The position numbers and the translations under genes were made by a program. Under the pieces are notes generated by a model. It was not told the origin of the DNA. It searched no databases and was given only the letters and a program-made list of their open reading frames with translations. Below are positions 27,624 through 37,438 of a DNA stretch of 64,000 nucleotides, in pieces; positions within the stretch are counted from its first letter, which is position 1; every line of letters begins with the position of its first letter. Origin of the DNA: Burkholderia cepacia (GTDB lineage Bacteria > Pseudomonadota > Gammaproteobacteria > Burkholderiales > Burkholderiaceae). Location of the stretch: contig NZ_CP073637.1 in the NCBI RefSeq assembly GCF_029962485.1, forward strand, positions 2,852,001-2,916,000. The letters are read 5' to 3'.

Positions 27624-29174
27624 TCACTTGGCGCGCCTTCTGAAGTATGCGTATTTGAAGCCCATCACCCACAACATACCGAAATATAGTGCAGCGAACA
27701 GCACGAGGCACGCCGCCATCAGCGCGATGCGGTCGAGCGGCTGCGTGCGCATCCCCGTCCAGTCGAAACTGATCGCGCACCAGTGCATCAGGCCCGCGAG
27801 CACGAGTGTCGCGCCGACGAGCTGCACGAAGAAGCGCAGCCAGCCCGGCGACGGCTGGTAGATGCCGCGCTTGCGCAGCCCGAGGAACAGCAGCAGCGAA
27901 TTCAGGCACGCGCCCACGCCAATGCTCAGCGTCAGGCCCGCGTGGCCGATCAGCGGCACGAACACGTAGTTCGAGATCTGCGTGACGATCAGCACGCCGA
28001 TCGCGATCTTCACGGGCGTCTTGATGTCCTGCTTCGCATAGAAGCCCGGCGCGAGGATCTTGATCAGGATGATGCCGACGAGGCCGATCCCATAGGTCGC
28101 GAGCGCGCGCGCGACCATCGTGACGGTATGCGCGTCGAACTTGCCGTAGTTGAACAGCGTCGCGGTGAGCGGCGTCGCGAAGAAGAACAGCGCGAGCGCG
28201 CTCGGCGCCGCGAGCAGGAACGTGACGCGCAGCCCCCAGTCGAGCAGCGCCGAATACTCATGCGAATCGGCGTCGACGTGCGCCTTCGACAGGCTCGGCA
28301 GCAGGATCGTGCCGAGCGCGACGCCGAGCAGCGCCGTCGGGAATTCCATCAGGCGGTCGGCGTAGTTGATCCACGACACGGCGCCCTGCCCGAGCCGGGA
28401 CGCGATGTTGGTGTTGATGATCAGCGACAGCTGCGCGACCGACACCGCGAACGTCGCGGGCACCATCTTCGCGAGCACGCGCTTCACGCCCGGGTGGCGC
28501 AGTGCGCGCAGCGGGTTCAGGCCGATCAGCGGCACCATGTCGATCTTCTTCAGCCCCGGCATCTGCACGAGGAACTGCAGTACGCCGCCGACGATGACGG
28601 CCCACGCGAGCGCGTAGACCGGCACCTTCAGGTGCGGCGCGACGAACACGGCTGCGGCAATGAACGCGACGTTGAGCAACACCGGCGCGAACGCGGGCAG
28701 CGAGAAGCTCTTGTATGTGTTGAGCACGCCGGACGCCAGCGTCGTCAGCGAGATGAACACGATGTACGGGAACATGATCTGCGTCATCGTGACCGCGAGC
28801 GGGAACGCCTGGCCATCGGAGTGCAGGCCGGACGCGACCGCGAACACGACCCACGACGCGCCGGCGATCCCGAGGACCGACAGCACGGCAAGCGCCCACG
28901 CGAGCACGGTGGACATCGCGTCGACGAGCGCCTTCGTCGCATCGTGCCCCTGCTGGTTCTTGAACTCGGCGAGGATCGGCACGAACGCCTGCGAGAACGC
29001 GCCTTCGGCGGACAGGCGGCGCAGCAGGTTCGGAATGCGGAAAGCGACGTAGAACGCGTCGGTATATTGACTGGCACCGAACGCACGGGCGATCAGCGTC
29101 TCGCGGGCCAGTCCGGTCACGCGCGACAGCAGCGTGAAGCCGCTGACCGTCAGCAGGGCTCTGAATAGATTCAT
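27624..29174 (-). CDS. murJ: lipid II flippase MurJ
   Basis: Flips lipid II across the inner membrane for peptidoglycan synthesis. 516 residues with about 14 transmembrane segments. Recognisable MOP/MVF motifs are SRVTGLARETLIARAFGAS, DAFYVAFRIPNLLRRLSAEGAFSQAFVP, and RLMEFPTALLGVALGTILLPSLS. The ATG at 29174 faces rpsT across a 304-bp divergent region, and the sirB1-like gene is its partner downstream. Confidence 0.96.
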   Translation of the reverse strand: MNLFRALLTVSGFTLLSRVTGLARETLIARAFGASQYTDAFYVAFRIPNLLRRLSAEGAFSQAFVPILAEFKNQQGHDATKALVDAMSTVLAWALAVLSVLGIAGASWVVFAVASGLHSDGQAFPLAVTMTQIMFPYIVFISLTTLASGVLNTYKSFSLPAFAPVLLNVAFIAAAVFVAPHLKVPVYALAWAVIVGGVLQFLVQMPGLKKIDMVPLIGLNPLRALRHPGVKRVLAKMVPATFAVSVAQLSLIINTNIASRLGQGAVSWINYADRLMEFPTALLGVALGTILLPSLSKAHVDADSHEYSALLDWGLRVTFLLAAPSALALFFFATPLTATLFNYGKFDAHTVTMVARALATYGIGLVGIILIKILAPGFYAKQDIKTPVKIAIGVLIVTQISNYVFVPLIGHAGLTLSIGVGACLNSLLLFLGLRKRGIYQPSPGWLRFFVQLVGATLVLAGLMHWCAISFDWTGMRTQPLDRIALMAACLVLFAALYFGMLWVMGFKYAYFRRRAK

Positions 29175-29478
29175 GGGGCGCTTATTATACGGACGTTGCG
29201 CGACCCGGCCAGCGGCCGATGCCGAAAAGCGCGCACGCCGCCGGCGCCCCGTCCGGCGAATGTCACTTCGAACTTGCCACACGCTTGATTTTGTTGCTAT
29301 AATCTCCGGTTTCTGGGCTCGTACATGCACGGCAACTGCCGTTTTCATGTCCTAGCCTCGGTTAAAATCACCGTTTTTTTATGCGCCCCTGGGCAATCGT
29401 TCTCAGGGGACGGATCGAAAAGCAGCGCTTGGCCGTCAGGCTCCAAGCTCTGGAAACAGGACAGGATAAGGAACCGTC
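29175..29478. other. divergent region between murJ and rpsT
   Basis: 304 bp holding the rpsT promoter (29274-29303) and the rpsT leader of about 170 nt. Autoregulation of rpsT through its leader is known in E. coli; no specific motif for it was identified here. Confidence 0.5.
29274..29303 (+). promoter_or_regulatory. sigma70-type promoter of rpsT
   Basis: TTGCCA (29274-29279), an 18-bp spacer and a perfect TATAAT (29298-29303). Confidence 0.75.
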
Positions 29479-29751
29479 ATGGCTAACTCCGCACAAGCAC
29501 GCAAGCGCGCCCGCCAGGCCGCGAAGGCAAACTCGCACAACTCGGCGCTGCGCTCGAAATTCCGTACCGCGATCAAGTCGGTTCGCAAGGCTGTTGACGC
29601 CGGCGACCAAGCAAAGGCTGCCGAGCTGTTCAAGGCTGCCGTGAAGACGATCGACACGATCGCCGACAAGAAGATCGTTCACAAGAACAAGGCCGCTCGC
29701 AGCAAGAGCCGCCTGGCCGCAGCCGTCAAGGGCCTGCAGGCAGCAGCGTAA
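29479..29751 (+). CDS. rpsT: 30S ribosomal protein S20
   Basis: A 16S rRNA-binding primary assembly protein of 90 residues, strongly basic and helical. It begins [16 protein letters not shown], and RSKFRTAIK and [16 protein letters not shown] match S20. RBS AAGGAA precedes ATG. It is monocistronic, with a consensus promoter upstream and a strong bidirectional terminator downstream. Confidence 0.97.
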   Translation: MANSAQARKRARQAAKANSHNSALRSKFRTAIKSVRKAVDAGDQAKAAELFKAAVKTIDTIADKKIVHKNKAARSKSRLAAAVKGLQAAA

Positions 29752-29802
29752 ATCCGGTGCGCCCGCTCGCGCGGGCGTTCCTGTTTCCTGCGATCGCAAA
29801 AA

Positions 29803-29826
29803 AGCCCGCCTAGGCGGGCTTTTTTG
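29803..29826. terminator. bidirectional terminator between rpsT and the DUF3579 gene
   Basis: AGCCCGCC (29803-29810) / GGCGGGCT (29813-29820), with A and T runs on either side. Confidence 0.93.
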
Positions 29827-29903
29827 TCGTCTGCCGCCTGCGCATCATGCGGGGCGGCGGCACTTGCCGGGGCGGGCGCTGCTCGCGCCCTCGCCCGTCG
29901 GCA

Positions 29904-30224
29904 TCACTTCTTCGCGTTGTAATCCGGCAGTTCGCACGCCTCGGTGACGACGAGGTTGTTGTCCTTCGCGAAATTCAGCACGAAATCGAAAGCCATCGGT
30001 TCGATGTCGCGCAGCCGCGAATCGAGGATCACGCATTTCAGGTCGCCGAGCATCGTCGGACGCACGTACAGCGAATACTTGAGGCGCGCATTCGGCCCGC
30101 TCGCCCCCGGCCCGAAGCAGGCCATCACACCGGCCAGACGTTCCGACCAGTCGCTCGGGCGAAACTTTTTCCCGTCTTTCGTGATGCCCTGGATGAAGAA
30201 TTCGGTCGGAGGGGTTTCAGCCAT
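29904..30224 (-). CDS. DUF3579 family protein
   Basis: 106 residues from ATG 30224 (MAETPPTEFFIQGITKDGKKFRPSDWSERL). The conserved core includes ACFGP, YSLYVRPTMLGDLKCVILDSRL and FDFVLNFAKDNNL, typical of this betaproteobacterial family, which is often found between rpsT and argF. No enzymatic motif or signal peptide is present. Function unknown; expression is likely housekeeping, given the conserved neighbourhood. Confidence 0.88.
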   Translation of the reverse strand: MAETPPTEFFIQGITKDGKKFRPSDWSERLAGVMACFGPGASGPNARLKYSLYVRPTMLGDLKCVILDSRLRDIEPMAFDFVLNFAKDNNLVVTEACELPDYNAKK

Positions 30225-30637
30225 GTGGTTACCCAAGTGACGGCCCGGCGATGTCCAGGCAACGGCGCCTGGAAACGCGAACACAAAGCTGGAATGGACG
30301 GCGGCACAAGCATCCCGGCATCCCGAAAACGGGACGTCGATGCGCGCCGCCGGTGGACTGCACCGGATTTGTGCAGCGCACGGCTTGTGTCCGGCAGAGC
30401 GCGAAAAGCCTTGCCTGCCGGGCTGGAGAAAACTTTCGGATTATACCGCAGCGCGCCATCGCGCGTCGTCCCGACGGCCGCCTTCCCGCGCCGTCCGCTG
30501 CCTGTCGCGATCGTGCCCCGCTTCGCTCCGCGGCTCGTCAAAGCACAGAAAATCCTTTATGCTGCTTTGAGTTATCCACACCCGACGGCGGCGCCGTCCG
30601 GCCTCGCTGCCGGGTGAAACCCGCCGTATTTCGCTTC
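30225..30637. other. 413-bp divergent region between the DUF3579 gene and argF
   Basis: No credible gene. It contains a perfect DnaA box, TTATCCACA (30572-30580), 57 bp before the argF ATG. No ARG-box palindrome of the E. coli type was seen. Confidence 0.5.
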
Positions 30638-31567
30638 ATGACCGCCAAAACCATTCGTCACTACCTGCAGTTCAAGGATTTCTCGCTGGAAGACTACGAG
30701 TACGTGCTCGAACGCACGGGTATCCTGAAGCGCAAGTTCAAGAACTACGAGACCTATCACCCGCTGCACGACCGCACGCTCGCGATGATCTTCGAGAAGA
30801 GCTCGACGCGTACGCGCCTGTCGTTCGAGGCCGGGATCTTCCAGCTCGGCGGCCACGCCGTCTTCATGAGCACGCGCGACACGCAGCTCGGCCGCGGCGA
30901 ACCCGTCGAGGATTCCGCGCAGGTCATCTCGCGGATGGTCGACATCATCATGATCCGCACGTTCGAGCAGGAGGTCATCACGCGCTTCGCGGAAAACTCC
31001 CGCGTGCCGGTGATCAACGGCCTGACGAACGACTACCACCCGTGCCAGGTGCTCGCCGACATCTTCACGTACTACGAGCACCGCGGCCCGATCGCCGGCA
31101 AGACCGTCGCATGGGTCGGCGACGCGAACAACATGCTCTACACGTGGATCGAAGCCGCGCAGATCCTCGGCTTCAAGCTGCGCCTGTCCACGCCGCCCGG
31201 CTATGCGCTCGACATGAAGCTCGTGGCGCCCGGCAGCGCGCCGTTCTACGAGGTGTTCGACGATCCGAACGAAGCGTGCAAGGGCGCCGATCTCGTCACC
31301 ACCGACGTGTGGACGAGCATGGGCTTCGAAGCCGAGAACGAAGCGCGCAAGCAGGCGTTTGCCGACTGGTGCGTCGACGAGGAAATGATGGGCCATGCGA
31401 ACCCGGATGCGCTCTTCATGCACTGCCTGCCCGCGCACCGCGGCGAGGAAGTGACGGCCGGCGTGATCGATGGCCCGCAGAGCGTCGTCTGGGACGAGGC
31501 GGAAAACCGCCTGCACGTGCAGAAGGCACTGATGGAGTTCCTGCTGCTCGGCCGCCTCAAGCACTGA
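30638..31567 (+). CDS. argF: ornithine carbamoyltransferase
   Basis: Makes citrulline from ornithine and carbamoyl phosphate in arginine synthesis. 309 residues, cytosolic trimer. The carbamoyl-phosphate motif FEKSSTRTRLSFEAG, HPCQVLADIFTYYEH, VAWVGDANNMLYTW, TDVWTSMGFE and the catalytic MHCLPAHRGEEV are all present. It is the anabolic type by context (no arc genes). A terminator shared with murB follows. Confidence 0.96.
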   Translation: MTAKTIRHYLQFKDFSLEDYEYVLERTGILKRKFKNYETYHPLHDRTLAMIFEKSSTRTRLSFEAGIFQLGGHAVFMSTRDTQLGRGEPVEDSAQVISRMVDIIMIRTFEQEVITRFAENSRVPVINGLTNDYHPCQVLADIFTYYEHRGPIAGKTVAWVGDANNMLYTWIEAAQILGFKLRLSTPPGYALDMKLVAPGSAPFYEVFDDPNEACKGADLVTTDVWTSMGFEAENEARKQAFADWCVDEEMMGHANPDALFMHCLPAHRGEEVTAGVIDGPQSVVWDEAENRLHVQKALMEFLLLGRLKH

Positions 31568-31592
31568 GGCTCCGGAACGCACACGCGTAAAA

Positions 31593-31622
31593 AAAGCGCC
31601 GATCGACGATCGGCGCTTTTTG
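31593..31622. terminator. bidirectional terminator between argF and murB
   Basis: AAAGCGCCGAT (31593-31603) / ATCGGCGCTTT (31609-31619), loop CGACG, with an A run before and a T run after. Confidence 0.92.
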
Positions 31623-31655
31623 TTTGGGCGCGCGGAAAGCGGCGCGGAACCCGCG

Positions 31656-32705
31656 TTACAGGCAGACCGGCTCAGCTTCCAGCTCGACCCCGAATTGCGC
31701 ACGCACGTCGGCCTGGATCGCCTGCGCCAGCGCGAGCACGTCGGCGCCCGTCGCACCGCCACGATTGACGAGCACGAGCGCCTGGCGGTCGTGCACGGCC
31801 GCCGCACCGAGTGCCCGGCCCTTCCAGCCGCAGCGGTCGATCAGCCAGCCGGCCGCCAGCTTCACGTGCCCGTCCGGCTGCGGATACGACACGACCTCGG
31901 GTGCGCGGGCGCGCAGCGCCGCGAACTGCGCGGCATCGATCACCGGATTCTTGAAGAAACTGCCCGCGTTGCCGAGCACGAGCGGATCGGGCAGCTTCGC
32001 GCGGCGGATCGCGACGACCGCGTCGAACACGTCGCTCGGCGTCGTCGCATCGGTCGCGATGCCGCGCGCGTCGAGCTCGCGCGTGACGTCCGCGTAGCCG
32101 AGCCGCGGCGCCCATTGCTTCGGCAGCCGGAACGTCACCGACACGATCGCGAACCGGCCGCGCCCTTCCCGCTTGAAGAAGCTGTCGCGGTAGCCGAACG
32201 CGCAGCGCGCGGCGTCGAAGCGCTCGCTGCGCCCCGTCGCCAGCTCGACCGCGACCAGCGAGTCGAAATACGCCTTCATTTCGAGGCCGTACGCGCCGAT
32301 GTTCTGGATCGGCGCGGCGCCCACGGTGCCGGGAATCAGTGCGAGGTTCTCGAGGCCCGGCATCCCGTGCTCGAGCGTCCACGCGACGAATGCGTGCCAG
32401 TTCTCGCCGCCACCTGCCTCGACGTACCACGCGTCGTCGTCCTCGCGCACGACACGGCGGCCGCTGATCTCGTCGAACAGCACAACGCCGTCGAAATCGC
32501 GCGTGAACACGACGTTGCTGCCGCCGCCGAGCACGAACTGCGGCAGGTTCGCGACACGCGGGTCGCGGTGCAGCGCCTCGAACTGCGACGCATGCGTGAT
32601 GCGCGCGGCAAGGCGCGCGGTCGCGGCGATGCCGAACGTGTTGTGCGCGGCGAGCGGATGATCGGGGAGCAGCGACAGGGCGGAATCGTCAGAGGGCATC
32701 GGCAT
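31656..32705 (-). CDS. murB: UDP-N-acetylenolpyruvoylglucosamine reductase
   Basis: FAD enzyme that makes UDP-MurNAc in peptidoglycan synthesis. 349 residues, type I. The FAD-binding [59 protein letters not shown] and the C-terminal glutamate region are present. ATG at 32699 is an alternative start. It is divergent from yajQ. Confidence 0.96.
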   Translation of the reverse strand: MPMPSDDSALSLLPDHPLAAHNTFGIAATARLAARITHASQFEALHRDPRVANLPQFVLGGGSNVVFTRDFDGVVLFDEISGRRVVREDDDAWYVEAGGGENWHAFVAWTLEHGMPGLENLALIPGTVGAAPIQNIGAYGLEMKAYFDSLVAVELATGRSERFDAARCAFGYRDSFFKREGRGRFAIVSVTFRLPKQWAPRLGYADVTRELDARGIATDATTPSDVFDAVVAIRRAKLPDPLVLGNAGSFFKNPVIDAAQFAALRARAPEVVSYPQPDGHVKLAAGWLIDRCGWKGRALGAAAVHDRQALVLVNRGGATGADVLALAQAIQADVRAQFGVELEAEPVCL

Positions 32706-32841
32706 TCGCGGTCACGTCCGCCCGGGCGGCGCATGGCCGGCCTTGGGCAAACGGAGGGGCATCGGTAAAATGGCAAACAGTCCGCAATTATAGCGAGTGC
32801 CCGCGCGCGAGCCGGGTGCCCGCATCTCAAGGGAGAAAACC

Positions 32842-33327
32842 ATGCCATCGTTCGACGTCGTTTCCGAAGCGAACATGATCCAAGTGAAGAACGCCATCGA
32901 GCAGTCGAACAAGGAAATTTCGACGCGCTTCGACTTCAAGGGCTCCGACGCGCGCGTCGAGCAGAAGGAACGCGAGCTGACGCTGTTCGCCGACGACGAT
33001 TTCAAGCTCGGCCAGGTCAAGGACGTGCTGATCGGCAAGCTGGCCAAGCGCAACGTCGACGTGCGCTTCCTCGACTACGGCAAGGTCGAGAAGATCGGCG
33101 GCGACAAGGTCAAGCAGATCGTCACCGTGAAGAAGGGCGTGACCGGCGATCTCGCGAAAAAGATCGTGCGGCTCGTGAAGGACAGCAAGATCAAGGTGCA
33201 GGCGAGCATCCAGGGCGATGCGGTGCGCATCTCGGGCACCAAGCGCGACGACCTGCAGAGCACGATCGCGATGCTGCGCAAGGACGTGACCGACACGCCG
33301 CTCGACTTCAACAACTTCCGCGACTGA
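32842..33327 (+). CDS. yajQ: YajQ family nucleotide-binding protein (DUF520)
   Basis: 161 residues. The sequence [34 protein letters not shown] and the end [11 protein letters not shown] match YajQ from end to end; GGGAG precedes ATG. Two RNA-recognition-like folds bind nucleotides. In Xanthomonas and Pseudomonas homologues bind c-di-GMP and affect virulence gene expression; whether that holds here is an inference. It is monocistronic. Confidence 0.95.
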   Translation: MPSFDVVSEANMIQVKNAIEQSNKEISTRFDFKGSDARVEQKERELTLFADDDFKLGQVKDVLIGKLAKRNVDVRFLDYGKVEKIGGDKVKQIVTVKKGVTGDLAKKIVRLVKDSKIKVQASIQGDAVRISGTKRDDLQSTIAMLRKDVTDTPLDFNNFRD

Positions 33328-33406
33328 TCGCCAGCCGATCCGTCACGTCATCCCGCCGGGCCCCGCACACGCGGCGCGCCCGGCGCGCGGCAGGCGCCGC
33401 GCTTTC

Positions 33407-34045
33407 TCAGGCTTTCCCGCCGTCCTGCGCGCCGCCGTCCGCGGCCGCCTTCTTCTTGTCGCCGATCCGGCTCTCCTGCCCCGCCAACAGCTTCGAAATG
33501 TTGCCGCGGTGACGCCACACGAGCAGCACGCTCATCGCAAGCACGGCCCACGCGACCGGGTTGTGGCCCGTGCCGAACAGGAACACGTCGAACACCGGCG
33601 CGAATACGGCCGCCACCAGCGCCGCGAGCGACGAGTAACGGAAGAAGAACGCGACGATCAGCCAGGTCAGCGCGGTCGCGAGCCCGAGCACCGGGTGCAC
33701 GGCGAGCAGCACGCCGGCCGCGGTCGCGACGCCCTTGCCGCCCTGGAAGCGGAAGAACACCGGATAGAGGTGGCCGAGAAACACGGCGATCGCGACCCAC
33801 GCGACGGCGACGTCGGGCAGGCCCAGGCGTCGTGCGAGCCAGACGGCAACCCAACCCTTGAACGCGTCGCCGACGAGCGTCAGGATCGCGGCCTTCTTGT
33901 TGCCGCTGCGCAGCACATTGGTCGCGCCGGGATTCTTCGACCCGTACGAACGCGGGTCGGCCAGGCCCATCGCGGAACTGACGACGACGGCGAACGACAC
34001 CGAACCGATCAGGTAGGCAACGAGGGCGGCGAGCAGGATCTGCAT
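33407..34045 (-). CDS. plsY: glycerol-3-phosphate acyltransferase PlsY
   Basis: Transfers acyl groups from acyl phosphate to glycerol-3-phosphate, the first step of phospholipid synthesis. 212 residues with five or more transmembrane helices. Conserved motifs are [51 protein letters not shown] and the [16 protein letters not shown] region. The charged tail ([15 protein letters not shown]) is variable. It is encoded just downstream of ybaK on the same strand. Confidence 0.95.
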   Translation of the reverse strand: MQILLAALVAYLIGSVSFAVVVSSAMGLADPRSYGSKNPGATNVLRSGNKKAAILTLVGDAFKGWVAVWLARRLGLPDVAVAWVAIAVFLGHLYPVFFRFQGGKGVATAAGVLLAVHPVLGLATALTWLIVAFFFRYSSLAALVAAVFAPVFDVFLFGTGHNPVAWAVLAMSVLLVWRHRGNISKLLAGQESRIGDKKKAAADGGAQDGGKA

Positions 34046-34161
34046 GCGGAGGACTCTTCTTTCAACGTATCGGTAAAGGGACGGCCGTGCACGGCGAGCC
34101 GGCAGGCCGAAACGGCGCCCATTCTACCGAACGGGCGCGGGGTGCCACGAAGGTGAAACCC

Positions 34162-34653
34162 TCAGTCGACACTCGCGCACTGCACCGGCTGCGCGCCGAG
34201 CAGCGACACGAGTACCGCCGGCGCGAGGCTGACGAGGTAGCCGCGACGGCCGCCGTTCAGGTAGATCGTCGGCAATTCGAGGATCGTCGCCTCGACGTAG
34301 ACAGGCATCGTCTTGCGCGTGCCGAACGGCGACGTGCCGCCGACGAGATAGCCCGAATGGCGGTTCGCGACCTCGGGCTTGCACGGCTCGACGCGCTTCG
34401 CGCCGATCTGCCGCGCGAGGTTCTTCGTCGACACGGTGCGGTCGCCGTGCATCAGCACGATCAGCGGCTTCGCGTGCTCGTCTTCCATTACGAGCGTCTT
34501 CACGACGCAGTGCTCGTCCGCGCCGAGCTGGCGCGCCGATTCGCCGGTGCCGCCGTGCTCGACGTAGTCGTACGGATGCTCGCCGAACGTCACGCCATGG
34601 CGGCGCAACAGCTGGGTCGCGGGGGTTTCGGACACGTGTCTGGATTTGCTCAT
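34162..34653 (-). CDS. ybaK: Cys-tRNA(Pro)/Cys-tRNA(Cys) deacylase YbaK
   Basis: Hydrolyses mischarged Cys-tRNA(Pro). 163 residues. The YbaK/ProX fold is shown by VVKTLVMEDEHAKPLIVLMHGDRTV, where the catalytic Lys of VKTL is conserved, and by GYLVGGTSPFGTRKTMPVYVE near the C-terminus. It lies 116 bp upstream of plsY and is divergent from the acyl-CoA synthetase. Confidence 0.93.
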   Translation of the reverse strand: MSKSRHVSETPATQLLRRHGVTFGEHPYDYVEHGGTGESARQLGADEHCVVKTLVMEDEHAKPLIVLMHGDRTVSTKNLARQIGAKRVEPCKPEVANRHSGYLVGGTSPFGTRKTMPVYVEATILELPTIYLNGGRRGYLVSLAPAVLVSLLGAQPVQCASVD

Positions 34654-34887
34654 GGCGGCATTTTAATGGCGAACGACCGGCGGGCGGGCGGCCGTGTGCG
34701 CGGGCCGGAGTTATACTCGCGGCCCGTTTTCCGCCGGACGGCCGCCCGCGCCGCCGCCACGATTCCGCCCGTCATCATTGCGGACATCGCGAAGTGCTAT
34801 TGCCCGATTGGCCGATTGTGGCGCGTGCGCCGTCGTGGCACGATCGTTCGCAAACATCGTCAAGCCGCCCCCTTTTCTGGAGACGCC

Positions 34888-36450
34888 ATGCCCTCGTCCA
34901 TCCGTTCATCCGAGCCGCTCGACGTCGACGCCCTGCTCGCCGCGTTGCCGCGCCGTATCGCCGACGTGCCCGCGCGCTGGGCCGCGCAGGCGCCCGCGCA
35001 TCCGGCGCTGATCGAAGATGCGCGCCGCCTGTCGTACGGCGAGCTGGCGCAGGCCGTCGATGCGGCGGCCGCGCGGCTCGCGAGCCTCGGCGTACAGGGC
35101 GGCGACCGCGTGATGATCGTCGCGGAAAACTGCGTCGCGCAGATCGTGCTGCTGTTCGCGGTCGCCCGTCTCGACGCGTGGGCGCTCGTGTCGAACGCAC
35201 GGCTGTCGGCCGGCGAACTCGATGCGATTACCGCGCACGCGCGCCCGAAGCTGGTCGCATTCGCGACGGACGCATCGCCCGACGCACGGGCACATGCCGC
35301 GCGGCTCGGCGCGACGCCCGCCAGCGCGCTGCCGGTCGAGATCGGCGCGTGGTCGTATCGCGTCGACGCGAGCGCGCCCGCCGAACCGGTCGCGGCCGAC
35401 GGCGCCGCGCAATGTGCGGCGCTGATCTACACGACCGGCACGACAGGTACGCCGAAAGGCGTGATGCTGTCGCACCGCAACCTGCTGTTCATCGCCGCAA
35501 CGTCGAGCACGCTGCGCCGTGTGTCGCCCGACGACGTCGTCTACACGGTGCTGCCCGTGTCGCACGTGTACGGGCTCGCGTCGGTCTGCCTCGGCAGCCT
35601 GTACGCCGGCGCGACGCTGCGGCTCGCGCCGCGCTTCTCGCCGGAAGCCGTGCGAGTCGCGCTCGCCGACGAAGGCGTGACGATCTTCCAGGGCGTGCCC
35701 GCGATGCACGCGAAGCTGCTCGAACACCTGCACACGCACGGCCACGCATGGCACGCGCCGCGCCTGCGCTTCGCGTATTCGGGCGGCTCGCCGCTCGACG
35801 CGAACCTGAAGGCGCGCGTCGAGCGCCAGTACGGCGTGCCGTTGCACAACGGTTACGGGATGACCGAAAGCAGCCCGACGATCACGCAGACGCCGCTCGA
35901 CGCGCCGCGTGACGACAGTTCGGTCGGCGTGCCGATTCCGGGCGTCGAGATACGGATCGTCGCGCCGGACGGCACCGACGTGCCATCGGGCGAAGTCGGC
36001 GAGATCCGCGTGCGCGGGCCGAACGTGATGCTCGGCTACTACCGCAACGCGGACGCGACGCGCGCGGCCGTGTCGCCGGACGGCTGGCTGAGCACCGGCG
36101 ATCTCGCGCGACAGGAGGCCGATGGCGCGGTGACGATCGCGGGCCGCAGCAAGGAGCTGATCATCCGGTCGGGCTTCAACGTGTATCCGGTCGAAGTCGA
36201 GCAGGTGCTGAACGCGCATCCGGACGTCGTGCAGGCGGCCGTGATCGGGCGCGCGGTCGAAGGCAACGAGGAAGTGCTCGCGTTCGTCGAGCTGGCGCCC
36301 GGTGCGACGGCGGACGAAGCCGCACTGCACGCGTGGTGCGCGGAACGGCTCACGCCTTACAAGCGCCCTGCGCACATCCGCGTGCTCGACGCGCTGCCGG
36401 CCGCATCGACCGGCAAGGTGCTGAAGCACAAGCTGCATGACCTGGTCTGA
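34888..36450 (+). CDS. AMP-dependent acyl-CoA synthetase/ligase
   Basis: Activates a carboxylic acid to acyl-AMP and then acyl-CoA. 520 residues; TGGAGA precedes ATG. Motifs include the P-loop IYTTGTTGTPKGVMLSH (about residue 180), YGMTESSPTITQT, GWLSTGDLARQEADG and the C-terminal catalytic Lys in ASTGKVLKHKL. The acid substrate cannot be inferred; the length and motif set suit medium-chain or aromatic acids. No beta-oxidation genes are adjacent. Confidence 0.92.
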   Translation: MPSSIRSSEPLDVDALLAALPRRIADVPARWAAQAPAHPALIEDARRLSYGELAQAVDAAAARLASLGVQGGDRVMIVAENCVAQIVLLFAVARLDAWALVSNARLSAGELDAITAHARPKLVAFATDASPDARAHAARLGATPASALPVEIGAWSYRVDASAPAEPVAADGAAQCAALIYTTGTTGTPKGVMLSHRNLLFIAATSSTLRRVSPDDVVYTVLPVSHVYGLASVCLGSLYAGATLRLAPRFSPEAVRVALADEGVTIFQGVPAMHAKLLEHLHTHGHAWHAPRLRFAYSGGSPLDANLKARVERQYGVPLHNGYGMTESSPTITQTPLDAPRDDSSVGVPIPGVEIRIVAPDGTDVPSGEVGEIRVRGPNVMLGYYRNADATRAAVSPDGWLSTGDLARQEADGAVTIAGRSKELIIRSGFNVYPVEVEQVLNAHPDVVQAAVIGRAVEGNEEVLAFVELAPGATADEAALHAWCAERLTPYKRPAHIRVLDALPAASTGKVLKHKLHDLV

Positions 36451-36487
36451 CACCGGCCGGCGCGCACGGCGGCACGCACCGGGCGGG

Positions 36488-37438
36488 CTAGCCGCGCGGA
36501 TGGTGCTGCGCGTGCAGCGTCTTCAGCCGCTCGCGCGCGACATGCGTGTAGATCTGCGTAGTCGAGATGTCGCTGTGGCCGAGCAGCATCTGCACGACGC
36601 GCAGGTCGGCGCCGTGGTTCAGCAGGTGCGTCGCGAACGCATGCCGCAGCGTGTGCGGCGACAGGTGCGCGCGCACGTCGGCCTGCTGCGCGTGACGCTT
36701 GATGATGTTCCAGAACTGCTGGCGCGTCATCCCGTCGCCGCGCGCGGTCACGAACAGCGCATCGGCCGCGCGCGCACCGAGCAGCGCCGGCCGCGCGTCG
36801 CGCAGGTAGCGCTCGATCCAGCCGTGCGCGACTTCGCCGAACGGCACGAGCCGCTCCTTCGAACCCTTGCCCATCACGCGCACGACGCCTTCGTTCAGGC
36901 CGACCTCGACCGTCTTCAGCGTCACGAGCTCGCTCACGCGCAGCCCGCTCGCATACATCAGTTCGAGCATCGTGCGATCACGCAGTCCGAGTGGCGTACC
37001 GACGTCGGGCGCGCCGAGCAGCGCCTCGACCTGCGCCTCGGACAACGTCGACGGAAACCGCGCCGCCTGTTTCGCGGACGTGATCCGCAGCGTCGGGTCG
37101 GCGCTCACGCGATGCTCGCGCACGGCCCAGCCGTAGTAGCGACGGAACACCGACAGCCGCCGGTTCGACGACGTCGCCTTGCCGTCGCTGCGCGCGGCGA
37201 TGTAGCCCGTCACCATCGCCTCGTCGGCCACATCGAGCGGCGCGTCGTGCGTCTCGGCCAGCCATTGGGAAAACAGCACCAGATCGCGCCGGTATGCGTC
37301 GAGCGTGTTGCGCGCGAGCCCGTGCTCCAGCCACAGCGCATCGCAGAACACGTCGATCGACGCGCGGCTCGCGAGCAGCGCGGGCGAGGCCGCGGCGGCA
37401 TCGCCGTCGGCTTCGGGGGTCATCAATGGTTCACTCAT
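36488..37438 (-). CDS. xerD: tyrosine recombinase XerD
   Basis: Resolves chromosome dimers at dif with XerC at the division septum. 316 residues. The SAM-like N-terminal domain (LEHGLARNTLDAYRRDL, SSNRRLSVFRRYYGWAV) is followed by the catalytic set: Arg in ASGLRVSELVTL, Lys in GKGSKERLVP, His-x-x-Arg in HTLRHAFATHLL, His in LLGHSDISTTQIYTHV and its Tyr. It starts at the ogt stop codon (TGATG overlap). It is housekeeping, not part of a mobile element. Confidence 0.95.
   Translation of the reverse strand: MSEPLMTPEADGDAAAASPALLASRASIDVFCDALWLEHGLARNTLDAYRRDLVLFSQWLAETHDAPLDVADEAMVTGYIAARSDGKATSSNRRLSVFRRYYGWAVREHRVSADPTLRITSAKQAARFPSTLSEAQVEALLGAPDVGTPLGLRDRTMLELMYASGLRVSELVTLKTVEVGLNEGVVRVMGKGSKERLVPFGEVAHGWIERYLRDARPALLGARAADALFVTARGDGMTRQQFWNIIKRHAQQADVRAHLSPHTLRHAFATHLLNHGADLRVVQMLLGHSDISTTQIYTHVARERLKTLHAQHHPRG

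Noticed and set aside
36488..37438. Tyrosine recombinase as sign of an integrated element
   Set aside because: The protein is XerD by length and motifs, sits in an ogt/queG operon, and no attachment repeats or tRNA gene flank it.
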